DNA of 64,000 nucleotides from Kitasatospora sp. MAP5-34 (GCF_029894335.1 NZ_JARXZC010000033.1:1-64000), one strand, 5' to 3'. Positions 8,963-17,836 are shown, numbered from the stretch's first letter. Notes: a model not told the origin generated them from the letters alone. Numbers and translations are program-made.

Positions 8963-9045
8963 GCACTCCACGGGCGGGAGGGGCGAATGGGAAGAGTGCC
9001 GGGCCGGCGGCAGTCTCAGCCGGCGGTGGCCGCCGCCAGGGCGGC

Positions 9046-9196
9046 TCAGCGCGCCTGGGGGCGGATGTCGCTGTGGGCGCCGCAGAAGGTGGACTGGTCG
9101 ACGGCGATCACCGCGTCGCTGTGCAGACACTCGCCGAAGCGGGTGCCGGTCATCCACTCCTCGCACGCCTGCCTGATATACCCGTCAGCCCGGGCG
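9046..9196 (-). pseudogene. 5'-truncated gene, unknown family
   Basis: About 49 codons end at TGA 9048-9046 and read ADGYIRQACEEWMTGTRF, then HSDAVIAVDQSTFCGAHSDI. Nearly every third position is G or C, so this was coding sequence. It stops being protein-like exactly where the plus-strand oxidase remnant begins, so its 5' part is missing. Family not recognised. Confidence 0.4.
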
Positions 9197-9268
9197 ATGA
9201 AGTTCCACTGCCACATCGCGGCCCACGAGGACAACGGCATGATGAGCTACATCGACGTCGTCTCCTGA
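9197..9268 (+). pseudogene. multicopper oxidase C-terminal remnant
   Basis: The 23 codons ending at TGA 9266-9268 read KFHCHIAAHEDNGMMSYIDVV. This is the last copper-binding block of multicopper oxidases: the HCHxxxHxxxGMM motif, with the type 1/type 3 copper ligands (His-Cys-His, His, Met). Nothing upstream in frame belongs to the family, so the other roughly 95 percent of the gene is gone. Confidence 0.65.
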
Positions 9269-9612
9269 GCACTGCCGGATCGACTGACCGACCGACTGAC
9301 CGGCGCGGCCGGAGCAGGAGGGTCTCGCGCACGCACCACGCGCGCCCTCCCGCTCCGGCCGCGCGCCGTTGCGGGCGATCCGCAGGCCAGGCCGGTCAGG
9401 TCCACACGTTCGCCACCACTCCGTTACACGGCCGAGATTCGCGGCCGCCATAGTTGTTAGGCAAGCCTCTCCTACTCTATGTTCGAGGCGGTCAACACCG
9501 CTCCCACAGCGGAACGCGACCGGTCGGCCGGGCATCGCTGTGCCCAGCCGTCACACCCTCGGCTTCCGGGGCGGAGCCAGGGTCTCCGCGCCGTCGGATA
9601 TTTGGAGATCGC
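9269..9612. other. intergenic region before the ferric transporter
   Basis: No gene is seen. At 9281-9304 a 12-bp unit is duplicated (CGACTGACCGAC, then CGACTGACCGGC). The iron box at 9457 belongs to the next operon, leaving about 140 bp to its start codon. Confidence 0.5.
9457..9475 (+). promoter_or_regulatory. iron box (DmdR/IdeR-type operator)
   Basis: TTAGGCAAGCCTCTCCTAC matches the actinobacterial iron-box consensus TTAGGTTAGGCTAACCTAA at 13 of 19 positions, including both outer half-site cores TTAGG and CCTA. It lies 138 bp upstream of the ferric ABC transporter operon. Fe2+-loaded DmdR/IdeR would be expected to bind it and repress. Confidence 0.65.
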
Positions 9613-10710
9613 ATGGTGCTCGGACCCAAGAGGCCGGTGCTGTTCCTGACCGTCCTCTCACTCTCGGCCCTCGCCATGACCGCCTGCGGCAGCTCCGCCA
9701 CCACCTCCACCGGAAGCAACGGAAGCAACGACGGCACCGGCAGCACCGCCAAGGCCGCGTCGGGCGACAAGCCGCTGGCCGGCCAGTCCCTGACGGTCTA
9801 CAGCGGCCAGCACGAGCAGACCGTCAAGGCCCTGGCCACCGACTTCGAGTCCCGCACCGGGATCAAGATCCAGCTCCGCTCCGGCGACGAGGCCGAGCTG
9901 GCCAACCAGATCCTTCAGGAGGGCTCGGGCTCCCCCGCCGACGTCTTCTACGCCGAGAACCCGCCCGCGCTGACCGTCCTGGAGGAGCAGAACCTGCTCG
10001 CCCCGGTCACGCCCGCGACGCTCAAGGCCGTTGCAGCGGACGACAGTTCCCCCAAGGGCGACTGGATCGGCGTATCCGCCCGGACCGCCGCGTTCGTCGC
10101 CGCCACCGGCACCCCCGCCGACTCGGCCCCGCCCACCTCGGTACGCGACCTGGCGAACCCGTCCTGGAAGGGCCGCCTCGGCATCGCCCCGTCCGAGACC
10201 GACTTCGCGCCGGTCATCACCCGCATGATCAAGACCGACGGCGCCGACGCGGCCAAGAAGTGGCTCACCGCCCTGAAGGCCAACGCGAAGGTCTACAACA
10301 GCAACGAGGACCTGAGCGCCGCCGTGAACAGCGGTCAGGTCCAGGGCGGCGTCGTCGACCACTACTACTGGTACCGGCTGCGCGACGAGAAGACCGCCGC
10401 AGGCACCCACAGCGCGCTGCACTACTTCGCCAAGGGCGACCCGGGCGCCCTGGTCGACGTCTCCGGCGCCGCCGTCCTCGCCTCCAGCAAGCACCAGGCC
10501 GCCGCCCAGGCCTTCCTGGCCTACCTGACCAGCGCGCCCGCCCAGACCGTGATCGCGAACTCGGCCAGCTACGAGTACCCGCTGGTCGCGGGCGTCCAGG
10601 GCAAGAAGGACCTCACGCCGCTCGCCTCGATCGGCACCGTCGCCCCCGTCGCCGACCTCGGCGACGGCAAGGAGGCGCTGCAGCTGCTCCAGGACGCCGG
10701 CCTCCTGTGA
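9613..10710 (+). CDS. Fe(III) ABC transporter substrate-binding lipoprotein
   Basis: This 365-residue lipoprotein binds ferric iron outside the membrane for the permease and ATPase encoded next to it. The signal peptide is LFLTVLSLSALAMTAC, with Cys26 or so as the lipidated residue, followed by a Ser/Thr/Gly linker. The mature part shows the FbpA/AfuA (family 1) pattern: LTVYSGQHEQTVKALATDFE, then AELANQILQEGSGSPADVFY. It has 'DHYYWYRLRDE' near residue 255; tyrosines of this kind coordinate Fe(III) in the family. The length fits. The ATG is chosen because it directly precedes the signal peptide. The stop overlaps the permease start (GTGA), so the three genes form one operon under the upstream iron box. 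Confidence 0.92.
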   Translation: MVLGPKRPVLFLTVLSLSALAMTACGSSATTSTGSNGSNDGTGSTAKAASGDKPLAGQSLTVYSGQHEQTVKALATDFESRTGIKIQLRSGDEAELANQILQEGSGSPADVFYAENPPALTVLEEQNLLAPVTPATLKAVAADDSSPKGDWIGVSARTAAFVAATGTPADSAPPTSVRDLANPSWKGRLGIAPSETDFAPVITRMIKTDGADAAKKWLTALKANAKVYNSNEDLSAAVNSGQVQGGVVDHYYWYRLRDEKTAAGTHSALHYFAKGDPGALVDVSGAAVLASSKHQAAAQAFLAYLTSAPAQTVIANSASYEYPLVAGVQGKKDLTPLASIGTVAPVADLGDGKEALQLLQDAGLL

Positions 10711-12278
10711 GCACCGCCCCCGCGACGGCCGAGGACCCGTCACCGCTGCGGCGGTGGCGGGCTCCCCGCGTACTCCCGCTGCTGGCCGCCGCCGTCATCC
10801 TGCTGGTCACCTCGCCGCTGGTCTTCATCGTGCTGCGCGCCTCGGAGTCCACCGCCGCCCAGGCGCAGCGGCTGCTCGGCCGTCCGCTGATCGCCACCCT
10901 GCTCTGGAACACCGCGACCCTGACGGCCGCCGTCACGGTGGCGACCGCCGTGCTCGGCTTCGCCACCGCCTACCTGGTGGAGCGCACCGACCTGCCGGGA
11001 CGCCGCGCGTGGACCATCGTGCTCGCGATGCCGCTGGCCGTGCCGGAGTTCGTCCACGGCTACTCCTGGGTCTCGCTGTTCCCCGCCGTGCACGGCTACT
11101 GGGGTGCCGTCCTGGTGATGACCTCCTCGCTGTACCCGCTGGTCTTCCTGCCCGTCGCCGCCACCCTGCGGCGCGGCGACGCCTCCGCCGAGGAGGTCTC
11201 GCGCAGCCTCGGCCGGGGTGCCTGGGCGACGCTGTGGCGCGTGACCCTGCCGCTGTCCCGGCCCGCGCTGGCCGGTGGCGCGCTGCTGGTGGCGCTGTAC
11301 ATGCTCGGCGAGTACGGCGCGTTCGCGATGCTGCGGTTCACCACCTTCGCCACCGCGATCTACACCCAGTACAAGCTGGGCTTCGACGCCGCCTCGGCCG
11401 CCATGCTCACGCTGGCCCTCTGCCTGCTCGCGCTGCTGCTGGTCACCCTGGAGGCCCGGGCCGGCCGGGGCGGGCGGGTGGTGCGCGAGGGCGCGACCGG
11501 CCGCCGGTGCGCCCCCCTCGGCCTCGGGCGCTGGACGGTACCGGCGCTGGCCGGACTCGGCGCGATGACCGGCCTGGCCCTCGGCGTGCCGGTGTACGCG
11601 CTGGTCTACTGGCTGGTTCAGGGCACCTCGACCACCCTGCCCCCGGCCTCCATCCTTTCCGCCGCGACCACCACGCTGGGCTACGCCCTGTCGGCGGCCG
11701 TCGTGGCGACCGCCGCCGCCGTCCCCGTGGCGCTGTACTCCTGGCGGCGCGGCACCCGGCTCGCCCGCACCGCCGAACGGGCCGCGTACCTGACCCGGGC
11801 GCTGCCCGGGATCGCCGTCGCCCTGTCGGTGGTGTTCTTCGCGATCCGGTACGCCCGGCCGCTCTACCAGCAGCCGCCGCTGCTGGTCGCCGCGTACGTG
11901 ATCCTGTTCTTCCCGTTCGCCCTCACCGCCGTACGGGCGGCCCTCGCCCAGGTGCCGCCGGGCGTCGAGGAGGTCGCGCGCTCGCTCGGCACCCGTCCGG
12001 CCGCCGTCCTCGTCCGGGTGACACTGCCGCTGATCCTGCCCGGACTCGGCGCGGCCGTCGCTATGGTCGCGCTGACGGCCTCCACCGAGCTGACCGCGAC
12101 CCTGCTGCTGCGCCCGACCGGGACACAGACGCTGGCCACCCAGTTCTGGCTGTACACCAGCGGCCTCGCGTACGGCGCCGCCGCACCGTACGCCGCGCTG
12201 ATGGTCGCCCTGTCCGTCCCGCCCGTCCTGCTGCTCACCCGCCGCACCCTCGGCCCGAAGACCCTGGAGACATCGTGA
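10707..12278 (+). CDS. Fe(III) ABC transporter permease
   Basis: This 523-residue inner-membrane protein carries two consecutive permease domains, the usual FbpB arrangement, with about 11-12 transmembrane helices. Each half has an ATPase-docking EAA loop: 'EEVSRSLGRGAWATLWRVTL' at about residues 160-180 and 'EEVARSLGTRPAAVLVRVTL' at about 415-435. The near-identity of the two loops shows the tandem-duplication origin of this family. It forms the channel for ferric iron delivered by the lipoprotein encoded upstream. The GTG start overlaps the previous stop, and its own stop overlaps the next GTG, so all three subunits are translationally coupled. Confidence 0.92.
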   Translation: MSTAPATAEDPSPLRRWRAPRVLPLLAAAVILLVTSPLVFIVLRASESTAAQAQRLLGRPLIATLLWNTATLTAAVTVATAVLGFATAYLVERTDLPGRRAWTIVLAMPLAVPEFVHGYSWVSLFPAVHGYWGAVLVMTSSLYPLVFLPVAATLRRGDASAEEVSRSLGRGAWATLWRVTLPLSRPALAGGALLVALYMLGEYGAFAMLRFTTFATAIYTQYKLGFDAASAAMLTLALCLLALLLVTLEARAGRGGRVVREGATGRRCAPLGLGRWTVPALAGLGAMTGLALGVPVYALVYWLVQGTSTTLPPASILSAATTTLGYALSAAVVATAAAVPVALYSWRRGTRLARTAERAAYLTRALPGIAVALSVVFFAIRYARPLYQQPPLLVAAYVILFFPFALTAVRAALAQVPPGVEEVARSLGTRPAAVLVRVTLPLILPGLGAAVAMVALTASTELTATLLLRPTGTQTLATQFWLYTSGLAYGAAAPYAALMVALSVPPVLLLTRRTLGPKTLETS

Positions 12279-13366
12279 CCGGTCTGACCATCCAGGACCT
12301 GTACGCCTCCCACGGCCGCACCCAGGTGCTCAGCGGCGTCGACCTCACCGTCGAGAAGGGCTCGCTGGCCTGCGTCCTGGGCCCGTCGGGCTGCGGGAAG
12401 AGCACCCTGCTGCGCGTCATCGCCGGCTTCCACCCGGCCACCCGGGGGCAGGTCGCGCTCTCCGGCCGCCTGCTGGACGACGGCCGCAGCCGCCTCCCGG
12501 CGGAGCGGCGGCGGATCGGGTACGTCCCCCAGGACGGCGCGCTCTTCCCCCATCTGACCGTCGCCGCCAACATCGGCTTCGGACTCCCGCGCGCCCAACG
12601 CGCTGGCCGGGTCGCCGAACTGCTCGACCTGGTCGGCCTCGCCGGACTCGGCGGGCGCCACCCCCACCAGCTCTCCGGCGGCCAGCAGCAGCGCGTCGCG
12701 CTCGCCCGCGCCCTCGCGCCGCAGCCCGAACTGCTGCTGCTGGACGAGCCGTTCGCCGCGCTGGACGCGGCGCTGCGGTCCGACGTACGGGCCGAGGTCG
12801 CGGCGACCCTGCGGCGGGCCGGGGCGACGGCGATCCTGGTCACCCACGACCAGGACGAGGCGCTCTCGTTCGCCGACACCATCGCCGTCATGCGCGACGG
12901 GCGAATCGCCCAGACCGGCTCCCCGCAGGCGCTCTACCGCGAGCCCGCCGACGCCCGGACCGCCCGCTTCCTCGGCGAGGCCAACCTGCTCACCGCCGAG
13001 CTCGACGGCAGCACCGCCAGCACCGCGCTGGGCGTCCTGCCGCTCACCGAAGGCTCCCTCGGCACGGGCAGACAACTCGTCATGCTCCGCCCCCGCCAGC
13101 TCCAGCTGGCCTCGCTGCCGGGCGGCGACGCCGTCCGGGCCGAGGTCGTGCGCTGCCTGTTCCGTGGCCACGACTACCGCGTCGAACTCGCCCCGGAAAC
13201 CGTCGGGGGCCTGCCGGAGCGCCTGGTCGCGTACACCGACAGCGCGCCGTTCGAGATCGGCGCGCAGGTGTACGTCCAGGTCAGCGGCGCCGCGCACCCC
13301 GTCGGCGACGCCGCCGCAGAGCCGGCAGCGGCGCGCCCGCCCGCGACACCGGTCCCCGCCCGGTAA
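12275..13366 (+). CDS. Fe(III) ABC transporter ATP-binding protein
   Basis: This is a 363-residue cytoplasmic ATPase subunit, FbpC-like. Walker A is GPSGCGKST (36-43). Signature LSGGQQQR lies at about residue 135, Walker B LLLLDEPFAALD follows, and the switch His is in VTHDQDEA. The C-terminal roughly 100 residues (about 240-340) form a TOBE-type regulatory domain, as in the ferric and molybdate/spermidine subfamilies. ATP hydrolysis would drive iron uptake through the two-domain permease. The start GTG overlaps the permease stop by 4 bp. The Ala/Pro-rich last 15 residues look like a species-specific tail. A recombinase gene follows after only 19 bp. Confidence 0.92.
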   Translation: MTGLTIQDLYASHGRTQVLSGVDLTVEKGSLACVLGPSGCGKSTLLRVIAGFHPATRGQVALSGRLLDDGRSRLPAERRRIGYVPQDGALFPHLTVAANIGFGLPRAQRAGRVAELLDLVGLAGLGGRHPHQLSGGQQQRVALARALAPQPELLLLDEPFAALDAALRSDVRAEVAATLRRAGATAILVTHDQDEALSFADTIAVMRDGRIAQTGSPQALYREPADARTARFLGEANLLTAELDGSTASTALGVLPLTEGSLGTGRQLVMLRPRQLQLASLPGGDAVRAEVVRCLFRGHDYRVELAPETVGGLPERLVAYTDSAPFEIGAQVYVQVSGAAHPVGDAAAEPAAARPPATPVPAR

Positions 13367-13385
13367 CGCCGCCGGCTCACCAGAC

Positions 13386-14777
13386 GTGGAACCTCCCCAC
13401 TCACCCGCCGCCGCCGACGGCGCGGTCTACTGCTGGCCCGCGCAGCTCCGAGACCCGCAGCAGACCGGTGTGGACCGCCAGGAACTCCTCGGCCGGAAAG
13501 CGGCCGCACTGACCGGCGTCACCGTGCGCGCCCGGCACGTCTACGTGGACAGTCACCTGTCCGCATGGTCCTCCGACCGCGCGCTGCCCGGCTGGGACGC
13601 CATGGTGGCGGCCGTCCGGGCGGGCGAGTTCGGCCACCTCTTCCTGCACCGCCCGGCCGACCTGCTGCGCCGCCCGCGCTTACTCGACGAGCTGCTGCGA
13701 GCGGCCGACCGGGCCGACCTGGTGCTGCACGGTGACGCCGACGGCCTCGACCTCGGCGATCCGGCCCAGCGCCGGATCTTCCAGGACCGGACCACCAAGG
13801 CCTGCCGCACCGCCGACCGGAGGTCCCGCAAGGCCAAGGACTCCCACCAACAGGCCGCCGCCGCCGGCCAACCGCACGGCGGCGGACGCCGCCGCTACGG
13901 CTACACGGCGGGAATGACCGACCTGATCGAGGCCGAGGCCGCGATCGTCCGGGAGATCTTCAGCCGCTTCCTGACCGGTGACCCGGCCCACACACCGTCA
14001 CTGCGCGCCCTCACCCTCGACCTCAACCAGCGCGGCATCCCCACGGCCGGCGGCGGCCGGTGGACGGTGGGCGGCGTCGCCCGGATCATCGACGCACCCC
14101 GCTACGCCGGGCTGCGGATCGTACGCGGCAAGCCCGCCCGCAACGACGACGGCAGCTACGTCCTCGCCAACTGGCCGGCCGTCGTGAGCATCGCCGACTG
14201 GGAGAACGCACAGCTCAAGCGCGCCGAACTCGCCCAGGCGGCGTCAGCGGCCCGCCGCCCGGACGCCGAGTACCCGCTCACCGGCCTGGTCCGCTGCGCC
14301 CGCTGCGAACGGCACATGGTCGGCTCGGCCATCGCCGGCTTCCGCACCTACGCGTGCACCACCCCCAGCCGCCTCCAGCCGCAACCGTGCAGCCGCCGCA
14401 TCGCGGCGCAGTCGCTGGAGACGCACATGGAACAGGAGGCCCTGCGGGTGCTGCGCACCCTCGAAGACGGCTTCGACCCCCAACTCGCCCTCGTCACAAC
14501 CCCGGTCGCCACGCCGCACCCGGACGCCCCCCGGACCGTCCGCGCGGCCCACCAGACCGTCGTGGTCCGGGCGGCCGACGCACTCGACGGCGTCCCCACC
14601 GGGCCGGACGCCGAACGCACCTGGCACCAACTCTCACCAGCCCGCCGGACAGCGGTGGTTCGCTTCCTCTTCCCGACCATCCGCATCGAGGCCTCCAGCA
14701 CCAGCCGCAGCGTCTTCGACCCCACCCGCGTCCACGCCACCCCGAACCCCGTCGGCGGGGGTGCGCCGGGCCGCTGA
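13386..14777 (+). CDS. serine-recombinase-like protein, catalytically degenerate
   Basis: The protein has 463 residues in the order of large serine recombinases. A resolvase-type domain covers about 12-125, a 'recombinase' DNA-binding domain about 150-300 (GGGRRRYGYTAGMTDLIEAE, then RGIPTAGGGRWTVGGVARII), and a zinc ribbon about 300-345 (VRCARCERHMVGS ... YACTT). The catalytic centre is altered. The usual Y-x-R-x-S reads Y15-C-W17-P-A19, so both the Arg and the nucleophilic Ser are missing, and the D-R-x-x-R motif reads D92-L93-L-R-R96. Strand transfer is therefore not expected, yet the frame is full length without stops. It could be a DNA-binding regulator or a slowly decaying integrase. No attachment repeats were found beside it. 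The GTG start at 13386 lacks an obvious ribosome binding site. Confidence 0.8.
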   Translation: MEPPHSPAAADGAVYCWPAQLRDPQQTGVDRQELLGRKAAALTGVTVRARHVYVDSHLSAWSSDRALPGWDAMVAAVRAGEFGHLFLHRPADLLRRPRLLDELLRAADRADLVLHGDADGLDLGDPAQRRIFQDRTTKACRTADRRSRKAKDSHQQAAAAGQPHGGGRRRYGYTAGMTDLIEAEAAIVREIFSRFLTGDPAHTPSLRALTLDLNQRGIPTAGGGRWTVGGVARIIDAPRYAGLRIVRGKPARNDDGSYVLANWPAVVSIADWENAQLKRAELAQAASAARRPDAEYPLTGLVRCARCERHMVGSAIAGFRTYACTTPSRLQPQPCSRRIAAQSLETHMEQEALRVLRTLEDGFDPQLALVTTPVATPHPDAPRTVRAAHQTVVVRAADALDGVPTGPDAERTWHQLSPARRTAVVRFLFPTIRIEASSTSRSVFDPTRVHATPNPVGGGAPGR

Positions 14778-14804
14778 CCGGGTGATGCCCGGGGCGTCGG
14801 GCGA

Positions 14805-15788
14805 TCACGGCCCGGTAGGCGACGGGGTTGCCCGGTCTGGTGCGGATGTTCTGCCGGACGACCCGCGATTCGGCGATGGAGGCTTGTTCGTCCCGTGCAC
14901 CGCCTGCTCACGAAGGGCCTGGATGAGAGTCGTGACGTGGGGCCGGTCGCCACGACTGATCGCGGCGACGCCGATGTACCGGATCGGCCCCGGCGGCTTG
15001 ATCGGGACGGTGCACAGGCCGGGGATCTCCGGGGTGAGCGCGATGGAGGGGACCAGGGAGACTCCCAGGCCTGCGGCGACGAGGGAGCGGGCGAAGAAGT
15101 AGTCGGTGGTGGTGCCGCGCACTTCCGGGTCGAAGCCGGCCCGCTCGGCGTAGCGGCGCAGGTATTCCTCGGTCTTCAGGCAGCCGAGTACCCAGGGTTC
15201 GGCCGCCAGCTCGGCGAGGTCGAGCACGTCGTTTCCGGCGAGTCGATGCCCTTGGGGCAGGATGACGTGCAGGGGGTCTTCCAGGAGTGGGGTCCACTCC
15301 AGGTTGGAGGTGGGGCCCGGCCAGGCGGGTAGCGGGCCGTCGAAGTGGTAGGCGAGTGCGAGGTCCACGGCGCCCTGGCGGACGAGCGGCAGGGTGTTCT
15401 CGGGTTCGCCCTCCCTGACGTGGAGCACGGTCCGGGTATGTGCTGCCATGAGCCGGGCCAGGGCGCCGGGCAGCAGGAGCCTGCCGCCGCTGGTGAAGGT
15501 GGCGACGGTGAGCTGGGTCCGGCCGGTGCTGAGCCGGTCGACCTGCTGTTGTGCGTGTTCGAGCTCGGCGGCGACGGATTCGGCGGCGCCGACCATGATC
15601 TGGCCGGCTCGGGTGAGGCTGACGCCTCGGGTGCTGCGGGCGACGACCTGGGCGCCGAGGCTGCGCTCCAGGGCGGCCACGTGCTGGGAGACGGCCGAGG
15701 GGGTGAGACGGAGAGCCGTGGCCGCCCGGTTGAAGCTGCCGTGCTCCGCCACCGCCCGCAGGACGCGTAGCCGCTGCAAATCGATCAA
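14805..15788 (-). CDS. LysR-family transcriptional regulator
   Basis: This 327-residue protein has an N-terminal winged helix-turn-helix at residues about 3-62 (LQRLRVLRAVAEHGSFNRAA ... LTPSAVSQHVAALERSLG). A periplasmic-binding-protein-like effector domain spans about 90-295. The last 30 residues are a Pro/Ser-rich tail. The start is TTG at 15788, preceded by AAGGAA. It is transcribed divergently from an epimerase and aldo-keto reductase pair, with 70 bp between start codons. By the usual LysR arrangement it probably controls that pair and itself. The effector is unknown. It converges on the recombinase gene, 27 bp away, with no clear terminator. Confidence 0.9.
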   Translation of the reverse strand: MIDLQRLRVLRAVAEHGSFNRAATALRLTPSAVSQHVAALERSLGAQVVARSTRGVSLTRAGQIMVGAAESVAAELEHAQQQVDRLSTGRTQLTVATFTSGGRLLLPGALARLMAAHTRTVLHVREGEPENTLPLVRQGAVDLALAYHFDGPLPAWPGPTSNLEWTPLLEDPLHVILPQGHRLAGNDVLDLAELAAEPWVLGCLKTEEYLRRYAERAGFDPEVRGTTTDYFFARSLVAAGLGVSLVPSIALTPEIPGLCTVPIKPPGPIRYIGVAAISRGDRPHVTTLIQALREQAVHGTNKPPSPNRGSSGRTSAPDRATPSPTGP

Positions 15789-15858
15789 CAGTTTTCCTTA
15801 ATGCGTATCCAGCAGGTCGGCACTTCTGCTGATGACGGTAGACGTCCACGATGGGGGC

Positions 15859-16800
15859 ATGCAAAAGGTCTGCGTCATCGGCGGAAGCCGCTACTTCGGC
15901 AAGCTCCTGGTGGAGCGCCTACAGGCTGCGGGCCACCAGGTCACTGTGATCAACCGTGGATCCACGCCGCCGCCCGCCGGTGTCGAGCACCTCGTTGTCG
16001 ACCGCGACGACGAGGCCGCCCTCACCGCCGCGCTCGGCCACCGCACCTTCGATGTGATCGTCGATCAGGTCTGCTACACCCCCGTGCAGGCCGCTGTCGC
16101 CGCCCGCGCCTTCGCCGGCCGCACCCGGCGTTACGTCATGACCTCCACGATCGAGGTCTACGACCCGGCGACCGCTGCGCTGCCGGCTGTCCCGCCGGGC
16201 ACGCCGGTGCCGGAGGCGAGCGTGGACCCGGCCACCTGGCTGGCAGTCATGGACCTGCCTTGGCACGACGCGGCGTACCTGGAGGCACACTACGCCGAGG
16301 GCAAGCGCCAGGCCGAGGCCGTCTTCACCCGGAACGGCCGGTTCGCCTTCGCCAGTGTGCGCAGCGCGCACGTGCTCGGCGGCGGTGCGCAGGAGTTCAC
16401 CGGCCGGCTCGCGCACTACGCCAGGCGCATCACCAGGGGCGAAGAGATCACCGTGCACGCGAAGCCGCTGCCCACGGTGTTCATCCACTATGCGGAGCTG
16501 GCGGATCTCCTGATGTGGGCGGCTGTCACCGGCGACTTCACCGGTCCGGTCAACGCCTGCTCCGACGGCCCGCTCGACGTACGCGACCTGGCTGCGATCG
16601 TCGCCGCGCAGACCGGCCGGGAGCCGGTGTACCGGACCGTCGCCGGCGGTGAGGAGGTTTCGGCGTTCTCCTTCGACCGCCACTACGCCATGAGCAACGC
16701 CCGCGCGAAGGACCTGGGCTTCTCCTTCTCCCGGGCCACCGACTGGCTGCCCGGCGCGGTCGCCGAAGTCCTCGACGCCTCCGCCACCCCCACCGCGTAA
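15859..16800 (+). CDS. NAD(P)-dependent epimerase/dehydratase
   Basis: This is a 313-residue extended short-chain dehydrogenase. The Rossmann start is VCVIGGSRYFGKLLVERL (a GxxGxxG variant). The acidic nucleotide-site residue follows VINRGS. The catalytic YxxxK is probably HYAEGKRQAE at about residue 150. The C-terminal part fits substrate-binding sugar or flavonoid-type epimerases. The ATG at 15859 is chosen because it opens the Rossmann strand and follows GGGGGC; an in-frame ATG at 15832 would add nine residues. It is followed after 16 bp by an aldo-keto reductase gene, so the two probably act on one metabolite under the divergent LysR regulator. Substrate unknown. Confidence 0.85.
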   Translation: MQKVCVIGGSRYFGKLLVERLQAAGHQVTVINRGSTPPPAGVEHLVVDRDDEAALTAALGHRTFDVIVDQVCYTPVQAAVAARAFAGRTRRYVMTSTIEVYDPATAALPAVPPGTPVPEASVDPATWLAVMDLPWHDAAYLEAHYAEGKRQAEAVFTRNGRFAFASVRSAHVLGGGAQEFTGRLAHYARRITRGEEITVHAKPLPTVFIHYAELADLLMWAAVTGDFTGPVNACSDGPLDVRDLAAIVAAQTGREPVYRTVAGGEEVSAFSFDRHYAMSNARAKDLGFSFSRATDWLPGAVAEVLDASATPTA

Positions 16801-16816
16801 AGGAACGAAAGCCGTT

Positions 16817-17713
16817 ATGCAGTACCGCACCATCGGAGACACCACCGTCAGCGCCGTCGGCCTGGGTGCCATGCCGCTGTCGATCGAGCACCGCCCGGAC
16901 GAAGAGCGGGCCATCGCCACCATCCACGCCGCTCTCAACGCGGGCGTCACGCTCATCGACACCGCCGACAGCTACCACTGGCACGCCGGCGAGACCGGGC
17001 ACAACGAGCTCCTGATCGCCCGCGCCCTGGCCCGCTACGGCGGCGACACCTCCGACATCCTGGTGGCCACCAAGGGCGGCCGAGGCCGCCCCGGCGACGG
17101 CAGCTGGACCGTCACCGCCACCCCCGCCCACCTCAAGCAAGCTGCCGAGGCCTCCGCCGGGCGCCTGGGCGTCGACGCGATCGGCCTGTACCAGCTGCAC
17201 AAGCCGGACCCGGCCGTGCCGTGGGCCGACAGCGTCGGCGCCCTGCGCGAGCTGCTCGACGCGGGCACGATCCGCGCTGCGGGAATCTCCAACGTCACCA
17301 CCGCCCAGATCCAGCAGGCGCATCAGATCCTCGGCGACGGGCTCGTCTCCGTGCAGAACCAGTACTCGCCCGCCGTCCGCGACAGCGAGCCCGAGCTGCG
17401 GCTGAGCACCCGGCTGGGTCTGGCCTTCCTGCCCTGGAGCCCGCTCGGTGGCATCTCCCGCAGCTCCCTCGATGGCCCCTCAGGCCCCACCTCCGTCGGC
17501 ACCGCCTTCCACCACCTCGCAGCCGAGCGCGGCGTCAGCCCGCAGCAGATCGCCCTGGCTTGGCTGCTCGCCCGCTCCCCGGCAGTGATCACGCTACCGG
17601 GAGCCGGCCGCCCGACCTCCATCACCGACTCGGCCAAGGCCGCAGAGCTCACGCTGAGCACGGAGGAGCTGGCGCAGCTGGCGCAGCTTCCTGACGGGCT
17701 GAAAGCCGCTTGA
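16817..17713 (+). CDS. aldo/keto reductase
   Basis: This 298-residue TIM-barrel oxidoreductase is NADPH-dependent by family. The catalytic tetrad is visible: Asp48 and Tyr53 in LIDTADSY, Lys86 in VATKGG, and His128 in YQLHKPD. C-terminal cofactor contacts lie around LPGAGRPTSITDSAKAAEL. It resembles the pyridoxal or sugar aldehyde reductase branch (AKR family 8/13-like), judged only from pattern. It lies 16 bp after the epimerase gene, forming an operon, and ends just before a strong 12-bp hairpin terminator. Confidence 0.9.
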   Translation: MQYRTIGDTTVSAVGLGAMPLSIEHRPDEERAIATIHAALNAGVTLIDTADSYHWHAGETGHNELLIARALARYGGDTSDILVATKGGRGRPGDGSWTVTATPAHLKQAAEASAGRLGVDAIGLYQLHKPDPAVPWADSVGALRELLDAGTIRAAGISNVTTAQIQQAHQILGDGLVSVQNQYSPAVRDSEPELRLSTRLGLAFLPWSPLGGISRSSLDGPSGPTSVGTAFHHLAAERGVSPQQIALAWLLARSPAVITLPGAGRPTSITDSAKAAELTLSTEELAQLAQLPDGLKAA

Positions 17714-17787
17714 GAACTGCCAGGTGTGCGGCCAGGGGTTGCGGACTCGGGGGTGACGGTCGGCGGCACGGACCCGGGGCAGCCCGA

Positions 17788-17814
17788 AGGGCCGTGGCTG
17801 GGAGCCACGGCCCT
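17788..17814. terminator. bidirectional hairpin terminator
   Basis: A perfect 12-bp stem (AGGGCCGTGGCT / AGCCACGGCCCT) with a GGG loop lies between two convergent genes, 75 bp after the aldo-keto reductase stop and 23 bp after the peptidase stop on the other strand. There is no T-run, as is common in actinomycetes. Confidence 0.85.
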
Positions 17815-17836
17815 CGGGGTGGCGCGGGGTGGGATG

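Noticed and set aside
13386..14777. an integrated mobile element around the recombinase
   Set aside because: No tRNA, att-like direct repeat, phage or conjugation gene lies nearby; both flanks are ordinary chromosomal genes.
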